A DNA stretch of 28,432 bases from JBQTHD01 sp052390275 (GTDB taxonomy: Bacteria; Actinomycetota; Acidimicrobiia; Acidimicrobiales; AC-14). Positions 7,004 through 15,667 of this stretch are shown in pieces (position 1 is the stretch's first letter; the number at the start of each line of letters is the position of its first letter). The position numbers and the translations under genes were made by a program. The notes under the pieces were generated by a model. It was not told the origin of the DNA and ran no database searches. It saw only the letters and a program-made list of their open reading frames with translations. The stretch lies in contig JBQTHD010000026.1 in the NCBI GenBank assembly GCA_052390275.1, forward strand, positions 1-28,432. The letters run 5' to 3'.

Positions 7004-8542
7004 GTGGCCGCGACGACACGACTCAGCGTCGGCCGCCACCGGTGGGTGGTCCAACCCGCCGATCGGCGGGAACCGGCGGAGCGGTTTCGCCGGGATCACC
7101 CGGTCCTGGTCATCGATGAACCCAAGTGGGCGTTCGACCCGGTGGGATGGGACGGGACCTGGAACATCCACCTGCAGGCCGGCCCCACCTTCACCTCTCG
7201 CGTCCGGGTCGACGGGCTCGATCCGCCCGGGCCGGGAACGGCTCCTGTGCCCAGGGCGGCCCAAATCGGGCTGGGCCGGATGCTGGCCGTCGTCGACGCC
7301 CTGTCCTACTGGAAGGCGGCGGTTCCCCGGCGGATCGAGGCCCGGTTCGCCCTGCCGGGCGATGCGAACTTCTGGGACGAGGTCGTTGCGGGGTCCATGG
7401 CGGAGTTTCTGTGGACCAACGGCCTCGATCCCGGGTGGCTGCCCCACCTGGCCACCGACTTCGACGGCCCGTTGCCCGAACCCGAGGCAAGGGCACCCGG
7501 GCGCAGGACTGCGGTCCTTTTGCATTCAGGGGGCAAGGACTCCGCCGCCGCCGCCGAGATCTTGAGCCGGCACCGGTGGTCGGTGGTTCCCGCCACCGTC
7601 AACCCCACAGCGGAGTCCGCCGCCGTGGTGGCCGCCGGGGCCCCCTCTGGGGGGTGGGGCGGAGGACCGGTGGCCATCGACCGGAGCCTCGACGGCCGGT
7701 TGCTGGACCTCAACCGGGCCGGTTACCTAAACGGCCACACGCCGGTATCGGCCTGGCTGGCGGTGGCTGGCCTGGCGGTGGCGGAGACCCTGGGGGCCAC
7801 CCGGGTCGCTGCCGGCAACAGCGCCAGCGATGACGCCCCCAACCTAACCGCCGAGTTCGACGGCCAGCCCTGGGCGATCAACCACCAATGGTCCAAGTCG
7901 GCTCAATTCGAACGGGCTTTGGCCCGCGTTACCGGGCCCCACCGCTGTTACGCCTCACCGCTTCGGTCCTTATTGGAAACGGCAGTGGTGGCGGCAGTAA
8001 TCAGGCACGACCCGGCCCGAGCCGACACCTACCTGGCCTGCAACCGCTCGGCCGCCGCCGGCCAGCCGGGTGGATGGTGCGGGCGCTGCCCAAAGTGCCT
8101 GTGGACCGCCCTGGTCATCGAAGCCCTGGCGGGGCCGGCGGCGGTGGTGGCCCGCATCGGAGCCGACCCGCTGGTTGAAGTGGCCAATGCAGACCTGGTT
8201 GCCGCGCTTTGCGGGCGGCGGGGTCCGGTGCCCTTTGAGTGCGCCGGTCAACCGGCCGAGGTCCGGGCCGCCGTTCGAGCGGCCATGGCCGCCAACCCCC
8301 ACCGGGCGGCACTGTCCGGGCTGGAGGGGGGAGACCTGGACGATCCACTGTCGCTGAGCGTTGCCTCGCTGGTGGCCGTCCGGGGCGCGGCGCCCCTGCT
8401 GGAGGTAACAGAGGCCACAGCGGCCGACGAATGGGCCCGCTCGGCCGCCAGCGCCACCTCGACGGACGCCGCTGCCCCGACCGACACCGCTGACAGCCCA
8501 ACCGAAGCCCCTGTCGGTGCTCGTTTGTCGGACGGGTCCTGA
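7004..8542 (+). CDS. murL: UDP-MurNAc-L-Ala-L-Glu epimerase (MurL)
   Basis: This 512-residue protein (GTG start) matches MurL, the ATP-dependent enzyme that epimerises the terminal L-Glu of UDP-MurNAc-L-Ala-L-Glu to D-Glu. Visible family blocks, in order: VLIDEPKWAF near the N-terminus, LSYWKAAVP, the PP-loop-like ATP motif SGGKDS (175-180), GYLNGHTPVSAWLAVAGL, AAGNSASDDAPN, AINHQWSKSAQFERAL, and a Cys cluster CGRCPKC (C359, C362, C365). Together with divergent murD2 it forms the two-step bypass of glutamate racemase and D-Glu-specific MurD. The last ~45 residues are an Ala/Thr/Ser/Asp-rich tail with no expected fold. The ppc start lies 5 bp downstream, so the two may share a transcript. Confidence 0.88.
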   Translation: MAATTRLSVGRHRWVVQPADRREPAERFRRDHPVLVIDEPKWAFDPVGWDGTWNIHLQAGPTFTSRVRVDGLDPPGPGTAPVPRAAQIGLGRMLAVVDALSYWKAAVPRRIEARFALPGDANFWDEVVAGSMAEFLWTNGLDPGWLPHLATDFDGPLPEPEARAPGRRTAVLLHSGGKDSAAAAEILSRHRWSVVPATVNPTAESAAVVAAGAPSGGWGGGPVAIDRSLDGRLLDLNRAGYLNGHTPVSAWLAVAGLAVAETLGATRVAAGNSASDDAPNLTAEFDGQPWAINHQWSKSAQFERALARVTGPHRCYASPLRSLLETAVVAAVIRHDPARADTYLACNRSAAAGQPGGWCGRCPKCLWTALVIEALAGPAAVVARIGADPLVEVANADLVAALCGRRGPVPFECAGQPAEVRAAVRAAMAANPHRAALSGLEGGDLDDPLSLSVASLVAVRGAAPLLEVTEATAADEWARSAASATSTDAAAPTDTADSPTEAPVGARLSDGS

Positions 8543-8547
8543 AGTTC

Positions 8548-11500
8548 ATGGGATGGTCACCAGCCATGGAGCCCGCCGACACCGACCACGGCCAAGGTGG
8601 CGCCCGTGGTCAGCCAATCGAGACGCATAGCCAAAAAGCCACGGATGATCCGATGAGCCCCACGTCGACGCGTCCCTCTCAGCCGGGTCACCTCGGGGGA
8701 AATGCGTCCCCGGAATCCTCTGCTTCGGCCCAGGTCAGCGGAGATCCACCCTGTCCCCCCGGCGGCACTTCGGCCCTGCCCGACGGCACTTCGGCCCTGC
8801 CCGGCGGCACTTCGGCCCTGCCCGCCGCTTCGGGCCCGTCGTCAACCACCGGGAGCCAGATTCCTGCCCCGCTGCCCCTCCTGGCCGCCGCCGGACTTTT
8901 GCCCGCCTCCAGCCCCTTGGCTCCCGCCCTGGAGGCGGTGCTGGTGGGCCAGGAGGACAGCCGCATCGTCGACCTGATCGCCCGCCTCCGGGACTCCCCG
9001 ACCGCGGCACGGGGTCGGGCGGCCGTGGCCGGACTCGATCCGGGAACCGCCGCCCGCCTGGCCCATGCGCTGTCCACCGCCTTCCATTTGGCCAACCTGT
9101 CCCAACAGGTGGAGTTCGCCCACGGTGCGGCGGCCGGGCTTGACGCGCACCTGGGGGGAATCGACGACATCGTCGACCGGCTTCGGCGGGCCCACCTCAA
9201 GGGCGACCTGGACCGAGACCTGGTGACATCGGTCCTGGCCCGCCTGGAGCTTCGCCCGGTCTTCACCGCCCACCCCACCCAGGCCGCCCGACGATCCATC
9301 CTGACGAAGTTGCGCCAGTTGGCCGACCTTCTGGGGGAGCGAACGGGAGCCCGCTCCGACGTTCAACGGGAGCGCATCGACCGTCGCCTGTCCGAGGTCA
9401 TCGAACTGGTCTGGCAGACCGACGAGTTGCGCCACCAGTCTCCCCAGCCCGCCGACGAGGCCGCCGAAATGCTCCTGCACCTGGAGGACCTGGCCGCCCG
9501 GGTGGTACCCGAACTGATCGAGGACCTTGCCGACGCCCTCGAGGAAGCCGGGTTTCCGCTGGACCTGGCCGCCCGGCCCCTGCGTTTCGGAACCTGGGTG
9601 GGGGGCGACCGGGACGGCAACCCCTATGTCACCCCCGCCGTGACCCTCGAGACCCTTGGGCTGGCCCACCAGCGGGCCCTTCACCATCTGCGAACCCGGA
9701 TCCAGGAGTTGATGTGGGCGCTGAGTTCGTCGACCGAGATGGTCACCATCAGCGACGAGTTGGCCGCCGGGATCGAGGCCGACGCCGGGGCCATGCCCGC
9801 GGTGTTTCAACGCCTGTTGCCGGTCTTTTCCACCGAGCCTTATCGGATGAAGTGCTCCTTCATTCTCGAGCGCCTGGCCAACACCGCGCGCCGGACCGCC
9901 GGACCCACCGGCCAGCCCGCGGGGCCGGGCAATATCGCTCCTGGCTTGGCCTCGGCGGGCACGGCCGCCGCAGGCTCAGTCCGGGCGGGCTCGGCCGTCG
10001 CCGGCTCAACCGGGGTGGGCTCGGCCACTGCAAGCTCCGCCGGGGTGGGCTCGGGCACCCAAGGCCATATCGGCCAGGACTACGCCGGGCCGCACCAATT
10101 GATGGAGGACCTGGCCCAGATGGAGCGGTCCCTGGCCGCGAACCGGGCTGACCGGGGGGGCGGGGCCGCCGTCGGAAGAGTGATGCGCACGGTGGCGGCA
10201 TTTGGGTTCCACCTGGCGGTTATGGACATCCGCGAGCACGCCGCCCTGCACCACCAGGCCCTGGGCGAGTTGTACGACGCCGATGGTCTCGCGCCGGCCT
10301 ACGCCACCCTTGATCGGCCGGCCCGGGCACGGCTGCTGGCCGGTGAACTGCGCGGTCGCCGGCCGCTCACCGCCCCGGCCGCCGACCTTCGCCCCGGCCC
10401 GGCGAGGACGATGGCCACCTTCTTCGCCATCCGCACCGCCCAGGACCGCTTCGGTCCCGACGTCATCGAGAGCTACATCATTTCCCACTGCGGTGGACCC
10501 GATGACGTGTTGGCCACCGCGGTGCTGGCCCGGGAGGCGGGCCTGGTGGACGTGGCCCTGGGGGTGGCCCGGATCGGGTTCGTACCTCTGCTGGAGACGG
10601 TGGCCGACCTCCGGGCGGCCGGGGACACCCTGGAGCATCTGCTGAGCGACCCTTCCTACCGCCGACTGGTCAGGCTGCGGGGCGACATCCAGGAGGTGAT
10701 GCTCGGCTACTCGGACTCCAATAAGGAGACCGGTATCACCACCTCGCAGTGGACCATCCACCAGGCCCAGCGGGATCTGCGCGACACCGCACAGCGCCAT
10801 GGAGTCACACTGCGGCTCTGCCACGGCCGGGGGGGGACCGTCGGGCGGGGCGGGGCCCCCACCCACGACGCAATCCTGGCCCAACCCTTCGGAACGGTGG
10901 ATGGGCCATTGAAGGTGACCGAGCAGGGCGAGGTGGTATCTGCCAAGTACGGCCTTCCCGACCTGGCTCGCCGGAACCTGGAGTTGGCCCTGGCTGCTTT
11001 GATCGACGCCTCACTCATGCACCGCACCTCCCGGGTGGAGTTGGGCGTGTTGACCGAGTGGGACCTCGCCATGGACTCGGTCTCGGGCGAAGCCGCCGGC
11101 GCCTACCGCCGGCTCATGGACACGCCCGGCCTCGCCGACTACTTCTACTCGTCAACTCCGGTTGATTCGCTGGCCGGACTGAACCTGGGGTCCAGACCCG
11201 ACTCGCGAGCCGCCGCCCGGGGCCTGGTGGACCTTCGAGCCATTCCCTGGGTATTCGGCTGGACCCAGTCCCGCCAGATCGTCCCGGGATGGTTCGGCCT
11301 GGGAAGTGGCCTGGCCGCGGCCCGCAAGGCCGGGCTGGGCCCGGCGTTGGCCAACATGCACCGGGAGTGGCACTTCCTGCGTTCGTTCATCTCCAACGTG
11401 GAGATGACCCTGGCCAAGACCGACCTGGAGATCGCCGCCCACTACGTCGACATCTTGGTCCCCGACCACCTCCGGCCGGTGTTCGACGTGATCGCCACCG

Positions 11501-11739
11501 AGTTCGAGTTGGCCCGCGAGGAAGTACTGCACCTGACCAACCAACGGCATCTGCTCGATCACGACCCCGGCCTCGCTCGGGCCATCGAGGCCCGTGCCAA
11601 CTACCTGGACCCGCTGAGCTACCTGCAGGTTGGGCTGCTGGCCCAGATCCGGTCGTCGCCAGATCCCTCCCCCCTGTTGCGCCGGGCGCTGCTTTCCACG
11701 GTCAACGGGATTGCTGCCGGCCTGGGCAACACCGGCTGA
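8548..11739 (+). CDS. ppc: Phosphoenolpyruvate carboxylase
   Basis: This 1,063-residue enzyme carboxylates PEP with bicarbonate to oxaloacetate, replenishing the TCA cycle. Catalytic signatures are intact: VFTAHPTQAARRSIL (His 242), GGDRDGNPYV (~352), GYSDSNKETGI (~720), CHGRGGTVGRGG (~757), KTDLEIA, and the C-terminal GLGNTG. Bacterial PEPCs are usually about 880-970 residues; the excess here is low-complexity. The first ~110 residues are Pro/Ser/Gly-rich, including three copies of a GTSALP-type heptad, and residues ~466-505 hold four decapeptides of Gly/Ala/Ser. The start at 8548 is 5 bp after murL; an in-frame ATG at 8653 would remove 35 unstructured residues and cannot be excluded. It converges on glgX with 11 bp between stops. 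Confidence 0.95.
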   Translation: MGWSPAMEPADTDHGQGGARGQPIETHSQKATDDPMSPTSTRPSQPGHLGGNASPESSASAQVSGDPPCPPGGTSALPDGTSALPGGTSALPAASGPSSTTGSQIPAPLPLLAAAGLLPASSPLAPALEAVLVGQEDSRIVDLIARLRDSPTAARGRAAVAGLDPGTAARLAHALSTAFHLANLSQQVEFAHGAAAGLDAHLGGIDDIVDRLRRAHLKGDLDRDLVTSVLARLELRPVFTAHPTQAARRSILTKLRQLADLLGERTGARSDVQRERIDRRLSEVIELVWQTDELRHQSPQPADEAAEMLLHLEDLAARVVPELIEDLADALEEAGFPLDLAARPLRFGTWVGGDRDGNPYVTPAVTLETLGLAHQRALHHLRTRIQELMWALSSSTEMVTISDELAAGIEADAGAMPAVFQRLLPVFSTEPYRMKCSFILERLANTARRTAGPTGQPAGPGNIAPGLASAGTAAAGSVRAGSAVAGSTGVGSATASSAGVGSGTQGHIGQDYAGPHQLMEDLAQMERSLAANRADRGGGAAVGRVMRTVAAFGFHLAVMDIREHAALHHQALGELYDADGLAPAYATLDRPARARLLAGELRGRRPLTAPAADLRPGPARTMATFFAIRTAQDRFGPDVIESYIISHCGGPDDVLATAVLAREAGLVDVALGVARIGFVPLLETVADLRAAGDTLEHLLSDPSYRRLVRLRGDIQEVMLGYSDSNKETGITTSQWTIHQAQRDLRDTAQRHGVTLRLCHGRGGTVGRGGAPTHDAILAQPFGTVDGPLKVTEQGEVVSAKYGLPDLARRNLELALAALIDASLMHRTSRVELGVLTEWDLAMDSVSGEAAGAYRRLMDTPGLADYFYSSTPVDSLAGLNLGSRPDSRAAARGLVDLRAIPWVFGWTQSRQIVPGWFGLGSGLAAARKAGLGPALANMHREWHFLRSFISNVEMTLAKTDLEIAAHYVDILVPDHLRPVFDVIATEFELAREEVLHLTNQRHLLDHDPGLARAIEARANYLDPLSYLQVGLLAQIRSSPDPSPLLRRALLSTVNGIAAGLGNTG
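8764..8826 (+). repeat. Three 21-bp tandem repeats in ppc
   Basis: Three consecutive near-identical 21-bp units (8764, 8785, 8806), each beginning GGCACTTCGGCCCTGCCC and differing only in the last codon. They encode GTSALPD, GTSALPG and GTSALPA in the disordered N-terminal extension of PEP carboxylase, outside the catalytic fold. Being in frame, copy-number change would alter only linker length. Confidence 0.9.
9943..10062 (+). repeat. Four imperfect 30-bp tandem repeats in ppc
   Basis: Four 30-bp units start at 9943, 9973, 10003 and 10033. They encode GLASAGTAAA, GSVRAGSAVA, GSTGVGSATA and SSAGVGSGTQ. This Gly/Ala/Ser stretch interrupts PEP carboxylase between ECSFILERLAN-type helix sequence and the next conserved block (HQLMEDLAQM). 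It probably forms a surface loop. Confidence 0.85.
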
Positions 11740-11750
11740 GACCCACTCAC

Positions 11751-13898
11751 TCAGACCCCACAAACCAGGGCGGATCGGGCGTCCACCGGGTACGACAGGC
11801 CGCTGACCAAAAGTCGGCCCAGATGGCGGCCCGACGTGTCCACCAGCACCGGGTAGCGGTCAGGGTCCGCCTTCGGTTCCCCCCCGCCGCGTTCATCAAA
11901 ACGCAGGTCCGGGGCTGGGCCTGGGCCGCCGCTGCGGGGGGGAACCATCATCACCGGTTCGGCCTGAGGGTTCATGAAGACCAGCAGACCGTCGCCCCCG
12001 GGGCCGCCCACGGGTTGGAACACCATGCCCAGGGGAACCGACCCGGGGGTCGACCACATCTCCGGCGTCATGGGTGTACCCCGGGTGTCGAACCAGGTGA
12101 TGTCGGCCTCACCCAGATAGTCCTTTCGGCGCAGCACCCGGCGAGTCCGACGCAGGGCCAGGAGTTCCCGGGTGAAGGCGATCAGTTCCTCCCCCTCCTC
12201 CCCCGGTTCCCAGTCCAGCCAGCCCAAGGGGCTGTCGTGGCAGTAGGCGTTGTTGTTGCCTCGCTGGGTGCGCCCCATCTCGTCGCCGGCGGTAATCATG
12301 GGCACGCCCTGGGAAACCATCAGCGTGACCAGGAAGTTTCGAACCTGGCGGCGACGGCAGGCGAGCACGATCGGATCTGCGGTGTCGCCCTCGGCCCCGC
12401 AGTTCCACGAGCGGTTGTGGTCGACCCCGTCCCGGCCGTCCTCGCCGTTGGAGCGATTGTGCTTTCGGTCATAGGAAACCACGTCGCGCAGGGTGAAGCC
12501 GTCGTGGGCGGTGACGAAGTTCACCGACGCCCGGGGCGGACGACCGGCGGCGGCGAACAGATCCGCCGAGCCGGTGAGGCGAAACCCCATCTCCGCCGGC
12601 GAGGGTGACTGACCCCGCCAGTAGTCCCGGACCGCGTCGCGGTAGCGGTCGTTCCACTCCGACCAGCCCGGGGGGAACCGGCCCAGTTGATAACCCTCGG
12701 ACGTGGCGTCCCAGGGCTCGGCCACCAGTTTGACCGAGGCCAGTACCGGGTCCTGGGCGACCGCCAACAGGAAAGCGGCGTTGGGGTCGAACATACCGCT
12801 ACCCCGGGCCAGGGCGGAGGCGAGATCGAAACGGAAGCCGTCGACACCCATTTCGGTGACCCAGTAGCGCAGGCTGTCCATGATCAACCTGAGTCCGGCC
12901 GGTCGGCCGGCGTCGAGGGTGTTGCCGGTGCCGGTCAGGTCCTGGTAGCGGCCGGCGTCGTGGGGGTCGAGGCGGTAGTAGGCGGCATTGTCCAGGCCTC
13001 GGAATGAAAGGGTCCGGCCATCGGCCGGGCCCTCGGCGGTGTGGTTGTAGACGACATCGACGATCACTTCGAGCCCCACCGAATGCAGGGCCGACACCAT
13101 GTCTGCGAACTCCTGCACCTGGGCCCCGAGATCCCCGGCCGAGGAGTACGGCCCGTGAGGGGCGAAGTAGCCAATGGAGCAGTAGCCCCAGTAGTTGGTC
13201 AGCCCCCGGGGGGCCAGAGCGGGCTCCGGAACGAAGTGGTGGACAGGGAGGAGTTCCACTGCGGTGACGCCCAAGGTTGAGAGGTACTCCAGCACCGCCG
13301 GGTGGGCCAGTCCGGCGTAGGTCCCCCGCAAGGCGGCGGGCACGTCGGGGTGGGCGGCGGTGAACCCCTTGACATGGAGTTCGTAGATGACGGTGTCGGC
13401 CCAGGGCGTCGGATGTAAAAGTCGGCGGAGAGCGGTTCCCAGTCGCGGCAGTCCGGAGTCCGGCAGAACCCGCGTTGGCGCCTGGGCTCCGGAGTCAGCG
13501 GACAAAGGCGGCGACGATTGCGACCGGGCCGGGGCCACCACCACCGACATGGGCCCACCGTCGGCGACGCCCGAGGCGATGGCCCGGGCGTAGGGATCGA
13601 TCAGGAGTCGCTCAGGATTGAAGAACATGCCGGACCGGGGGTCCCATCGGCCGTGGGCCCGAAACCCGTAAACCTGCCCGGGGCCGACGCCTTCGGCTCG
13701 GACGTGCCAGCAGTCCTCGGCCCGCTCCATGGCCAGGCGCCGCTCCGTCTGCCCAGCCGGGTCGAGAAGGCAAAGATCCATGGCGGCGGCCGACCGGGAA
13801 CTGACGGTGAACTTGGTACCGTGTCCGTCCCACAGGGCGCCGCCCCGGTAGGAGTCAGTTTCGGCCAGGGTATGAAAGTCCTGCCGGCCGCTGCCCAC
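11751..13898 (-). CDS. glgX: Glycogen debranching enzyme, GlgX type (GH13)
   Basis: This alpha-amylase-family enzyme hydrolyses alpha-1,6 branches in glycogen limit dextrin. An N-terminal CBM48-like domain (GGALWDGHGTKFTVSSRSA) leads into the catalytic barrel. Visible are the nucleophile Asp 358 in GFRFDLAS, acid/base Glu 394 in VAEPWD, and Asp 466 in FVTAHDG (numbered from 13898), plus VYELHVKGFT and VDVVYNHTAEG. GlgX-type blocks include MITAGDEMGRTQRGNNNAYC. The frame is open to an ATG at 14012, but that would overlap the divergent gene at 13955, which has a good ribosome binding site, and the extra residues are Arg/Pro-rich. I prefer the GTG at 13898, close to where family members begin; this start is uncertain. 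Confidence 0.9.
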   Translation of the reverse strand: MGSGRQDFHTLAETDSYRGGALWDGHGTKFTVSSRSAAAMDLCLLDPAGQTERRLAMERAEDCWHVRAEGVGPGQVYGFRAHGRWDPRSGMFFNPERLLIDPYARAIASGVADGGPMSVVVAPARSQSSPPLSADSGAQAPTRVLPDSGLPRLGTALRRLLHPTPWADTVIYELHVKGFTAAHPDVPAALRGTYAGLAHPAVLEYLSTLGVTAVELLPVHHFVPEPALAPRGLTNYWGYCSIGYFAPHGPYSSAGDLGAQVQEFADMVSALHSVGLEVIVDVVYNHTAEGPADGRTLSFRGLDNAAYYRLDPHDAGRYQDLTGTGNTLDAGRPAGLRLIMDSLRYWVTEMGVDGFRFDLASALARGSGMFDPNAAFLLAVAQDPVLASVKLVAEPWDATSEGYQLGRFPPGWSEWNDRYRDAVRDYWRGQSPSPAEMGFRLTGSADLFAAAGRPPRASVNFVTAHDGFTLRDVVSYDRKHNRSNGEDGRDGVDHNRSWNCGAEGDTADPIVLACRRRQVRNFLVTLMVSQGVPMITAGDEMGRTQRGNNNAYCHDSPLGWLDWEPGEEGEELIAFTRELLALRRTRRVLRRKDYLGEADITWFDTRGTPMTPEMWSTPGSVPLGMVFQPVGGPGGDGLLVFMNPQAEPVMMVPPRSGGPGPAPDLRFDERGGGEPKADPDRYPVLVDTSGRHLGRLLVSGLSYPVDARSALVCGV

Positions 13899-13936
13899 CG
13901 GACTAGCTTGACCGGCGGCCTGGGACTCCGCACGGC

Positions 13937-13943
13937 GAGGAGG
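13937..13943 (+). promoter_or_regulatory. Ribosome binding site for the gene at 13955
   Basis: GAGGAGG lies 11 bases before the ATG at 13955. It is one of the strongest Shine-Dalgarno matches in the window. It supports translation on the plus strand here and argues against the longest possible glgX start on the opposite strand. Confidence 0.6.
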
Positions 13944-13954
13944 CAACCGAGCAT

Positions 13955-14611
13955 ATGCATCCGGCCTACGAACGGCCCCGATGGTGGCGGGATCTACCCG
14001 CCTGGTGGTCAATGCACCCGCGCGGCTATCGGGTGAACTTTTTCCTGTACCTGCTGGCGGGGCTTTCCCTGTTGGCCCTGGTGGGCGAGTTGACTCTGGG
14101 CGGTCGCAACGACTCCCGTTTGTTCGCCACCGGGCGGCCCCCCCAGCAGGCGGTGGCGCCAGATCCCACCGTGGCCACCACGGTGGCCGAGACGGTGCCC
14201 ACCACCCTGGTCATTCCCCCCGTCCCCGCCGTCACCAGTCCGCCGCCTGCCACCCGGGCCCCCGTCCGCCGGGCCCCCACCACCCGCCCCAAGCCGGCTC
14301 CCGAGCCCGAGCCGGAGCCGGAGGCTCCCCCCGCCCCGCCGCCCGACACCCTCCCGCCGGTGACCCTTCCGCCCCCTCCCACCTTCCCGCCCATCGTCGT
14401 GCCTCCCCCCGACCCACCGGTCACCCAGCCCCCGCCCACCACCGCCCCGCCAACCAAGCCGACCAAGCCTCCGAAGCCGACGACGACCCGTCCGGCGCCC
14501 ACCACCACCCGTCCCACCCCGACGACCGTCGACGACGGTGGCGATCCGGGAGAGACCCCCAAGCCCCGGCCGACGACCAGCATCGACTTCTTTGACGACG
14601 ACCTTTTCTAG
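13955..14611 (+). CDS. Single-pass membrane protein with Pro/Thr-rich tail, paralogue 1
   Basis: This 218-residue protein has a short Trp/Arg-rich N-terminus (RPRWWRDLPAWW) and then GYRVNFFLYLLAGLSLLALV, one membrane segment ending at GELTLGG. The remaining ~150 residues are Pro/Thr/Ala-rich and presumably extracytoplasmic. They include PTTLVIPPVP, a run of alternating Pro and Glu, and TTRP repeats, and end in acidic/aromatic IDFFDDDLF. The gene at 14888 shares the same architecture: the YRxNxxLYxLAxxSLxxLVxE membrane core and the PTTLxIP motif. I recognise no named family. It sits 1.1 kb upstream of the ATP-grasp operon on the same strand. A substrate or membrane anchor for that system is conceivable but unproven. 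Confidence 0.75.
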   Translation: MHPAYERPRWWRDLPAWWSMHPRGYRVNFFLYLLAGLSLLALVGELTLGGRNDSRLFATGRPPQQAVAPDPTVATTVAETVPTTLVIPPVPAVTSPPPATRAPVRRAPTTRPKPAPEPEPEPEAPPAPPPDTLPPVTLPPPPTFPPIVVPPPDPPVTQPPPTTAPPTKPTKPPKPTTTRPAPTTTRPTPTTVDDGGDPGETPKPRPTTSIDFFDDDLF

Positions 14612-14887
14612 TGCCCTGACCCTGAACGCTGGCCCGCGTGGCCCATTTCCTGAGGATGGGTCAGGACCGTCGCTGGCAAGGCCGCCGGACGAAGCCTCAC
14701 CCTCTGCGCGAGTCACCGACGTGAACGCCGCCAGCGGCGGTTCTGGCCGGAGAAACGCGGCAATGGTTTGTGGTCAGGGCGCTAGGTCTTCCATGCCGTC
14801 GGGCTGGGCGTTGGATTCCGGCCGGGGCCGGCCCGGCGTTGGGCTGCCCGGGTTCGGGCTTCCCCGGGCTGCCCGGTCGGGGCTTGA
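14612..14887 (+). other. Intergenic region between the two membrane-protein paralogues
   Basis: These 276 bp show no convincing gene on either strand. The 3' part is G/C-rich with short stems, such as GCCCG-GGTT-CGGGC around 14846-14861, but no T-tract. The frames open here are compositional. A promoter for the second paralogue may lie here, but I cannot point to one. Confidence 0.3.
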
Positions 14888-15496
14888 ATGGCAATGAACC
14901 CCTACGAGCAGGGTTGGGGGGGATGGTGGGCCCGACTGCCCGGTCGCTACCGGTTCAACGTGGCTCTCTACTGTTTGGCGATGGTCTCGCTGGGGGGCCT
15001 GGTGGCCGAGTACGTCCTGGGTGGCGGTGAATCCGAGAACATCGCCGCCAATAGCCGGACGCCGGCGGCATCTGCCACCACGGCGACCTCAACCCCGGCG
15101 GCCCGCTCCACCATGGCGCCCACCACCCTGTTCATCCCCGCCGTCGTCCCCCCTCCTCCGCCGAGCGTCGGTGGAGGCGGACGGGGAGGAGGTGGAGGCG
15201 GCAAGCCACCGAAGCCGCCCACCACCACCTCGCCCGACGGGGCCACCACCACAACCGTCGACTCCGACGGGCCCACCACCACCAGCGGGGTCACCACCAC
15301 TACGGTCGACTCCGACGGCCCCACCACAACCGGCGGTGGTCCCACCACCACGACGGCGGGCGGCCCCGACACCACCAAGAAGAAGTCCACGACCACCACG
15401 CTGGCCCCCACCACCACCAGCAAGAAGAACAGCGACGGGGACAGCGATGGGGACAGCGACGGGGACAGCGACGGGGAACCCATTGAGGACTTTTAG
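14888..15496 (+). CDS. Single-pass membrane protein with Thr-rich tail and acidic C-terminus, paralogue 2
   Basis: This 202-residue protein is built like the one at 13955. A Trp-containing N-terminus (YEQGWGGWWARLPG) precedes one membrane segment (RYRFNVALYCLAMVSLGGLV, then AEYVLGG). The tail holds PTTLFIPAVVPPPPP, a Gly-rich patch, two 16-residue repeats of the TTTTVDSDGPTTTSGV type, Lys pairs, and four GDSD units before the end EPIEDF. ATG codons at 14888 and 14894 are both in frame; the first has GGGG 8-11 bases upstream. The repeats in the tail are coded by near-identical 48-bp and 12-bp DNA units. The DSD-rich end could bind divalent cations or serve as a modification target. Function unknown. 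Confidence 0.75.
   Translation: MAMNPYEQGWGGWWARLPGRYRFNVALYCLAMVSLGGLVAEYVLGGGESENIAANSRTPAASATTATSTPAARSTMAPTTLFIPAVVPPPPPSVGGGGRGGGGGGKPPKPPTTTSPDGATTTTVDSDGPTTTSGVTTTTVDSDGPTTTGGGPTTTTAGGPDTTKKKSTTTTLAPTTTSKKNSDGDSDGDSDGDSDGEPIEDF
15245..15340 (+). repeat. Two 48-bp tandem repeats in the paralogue 2 tail
   Basis: Units 15245-15292 and 15293-15340 each encode a 16-residue block, TTTTVDSDGPTTTSGV and its near copy ending TTTGGG. They lengthen the presumed extracytoplasmic stalk. Confidence 0.8.
15431..15478 (+). repeat. Four 12-bp tandem repeats encoding the acidic end of paralogue 2
   Basis: Units AGCGACGGGGAC at 15431, 15443 (with one C-to-T), 15455 and 15467 (last base differs) encode SDGD repeats just before the C-terminus. 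The pattern suggests recent slippage expansion. Confidence 0.9.
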
Positions 15497-15505
15497 AACC
15501 GTTGT

Positions 15506-15521
15506 GCGTGGCGAGCCACGC
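15506..15521 (+). other. Perfect hairpin after paralogue 2, possible terminator
   Basis: GCGTGGC-GA-GCCACGC is a perfect 7-bp inverted repeat, best drawn as a 6-bp stem with a CGAG loop. It lies 9 bases after the stop codon at 15496. No T-tract follows, so an intrinsic terminator is only possible; an RNA-stabilising 3' stem is equally likely. Confidence 0.4.
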
Positions 15522-15667
15522 GGCCTCGGAAAGGGCGCGACGAAGAAGCGCCCGTAGGTCCTTGAGGCCGAGCACCACCGCCAGAGGGCGTCGATTGCCG
15601 TCGTCGCTGCCAGCGGACACGTCGCTGGTAGCGGTTCCCACTCGGTTGAGCTGGGCAGGGAGTCCGG

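Noticed and set aside
11736..11754. CTGAG/CTCAG inverted repeat between ppc and glgX stops, as a bidirectional terminator
   Set aside because: The stem is only 5 bp with a 9-base loop and no T-tract, and arises partly from the two stop codons.
11289..12608. Plus-strand open frame of ~440 codons spanning the ppc end and the glgX gene
   Set aside because: It crosses two genes with intact catalytic motifs on other frames, and its residues are compositional (Arg/Pro/Gly).
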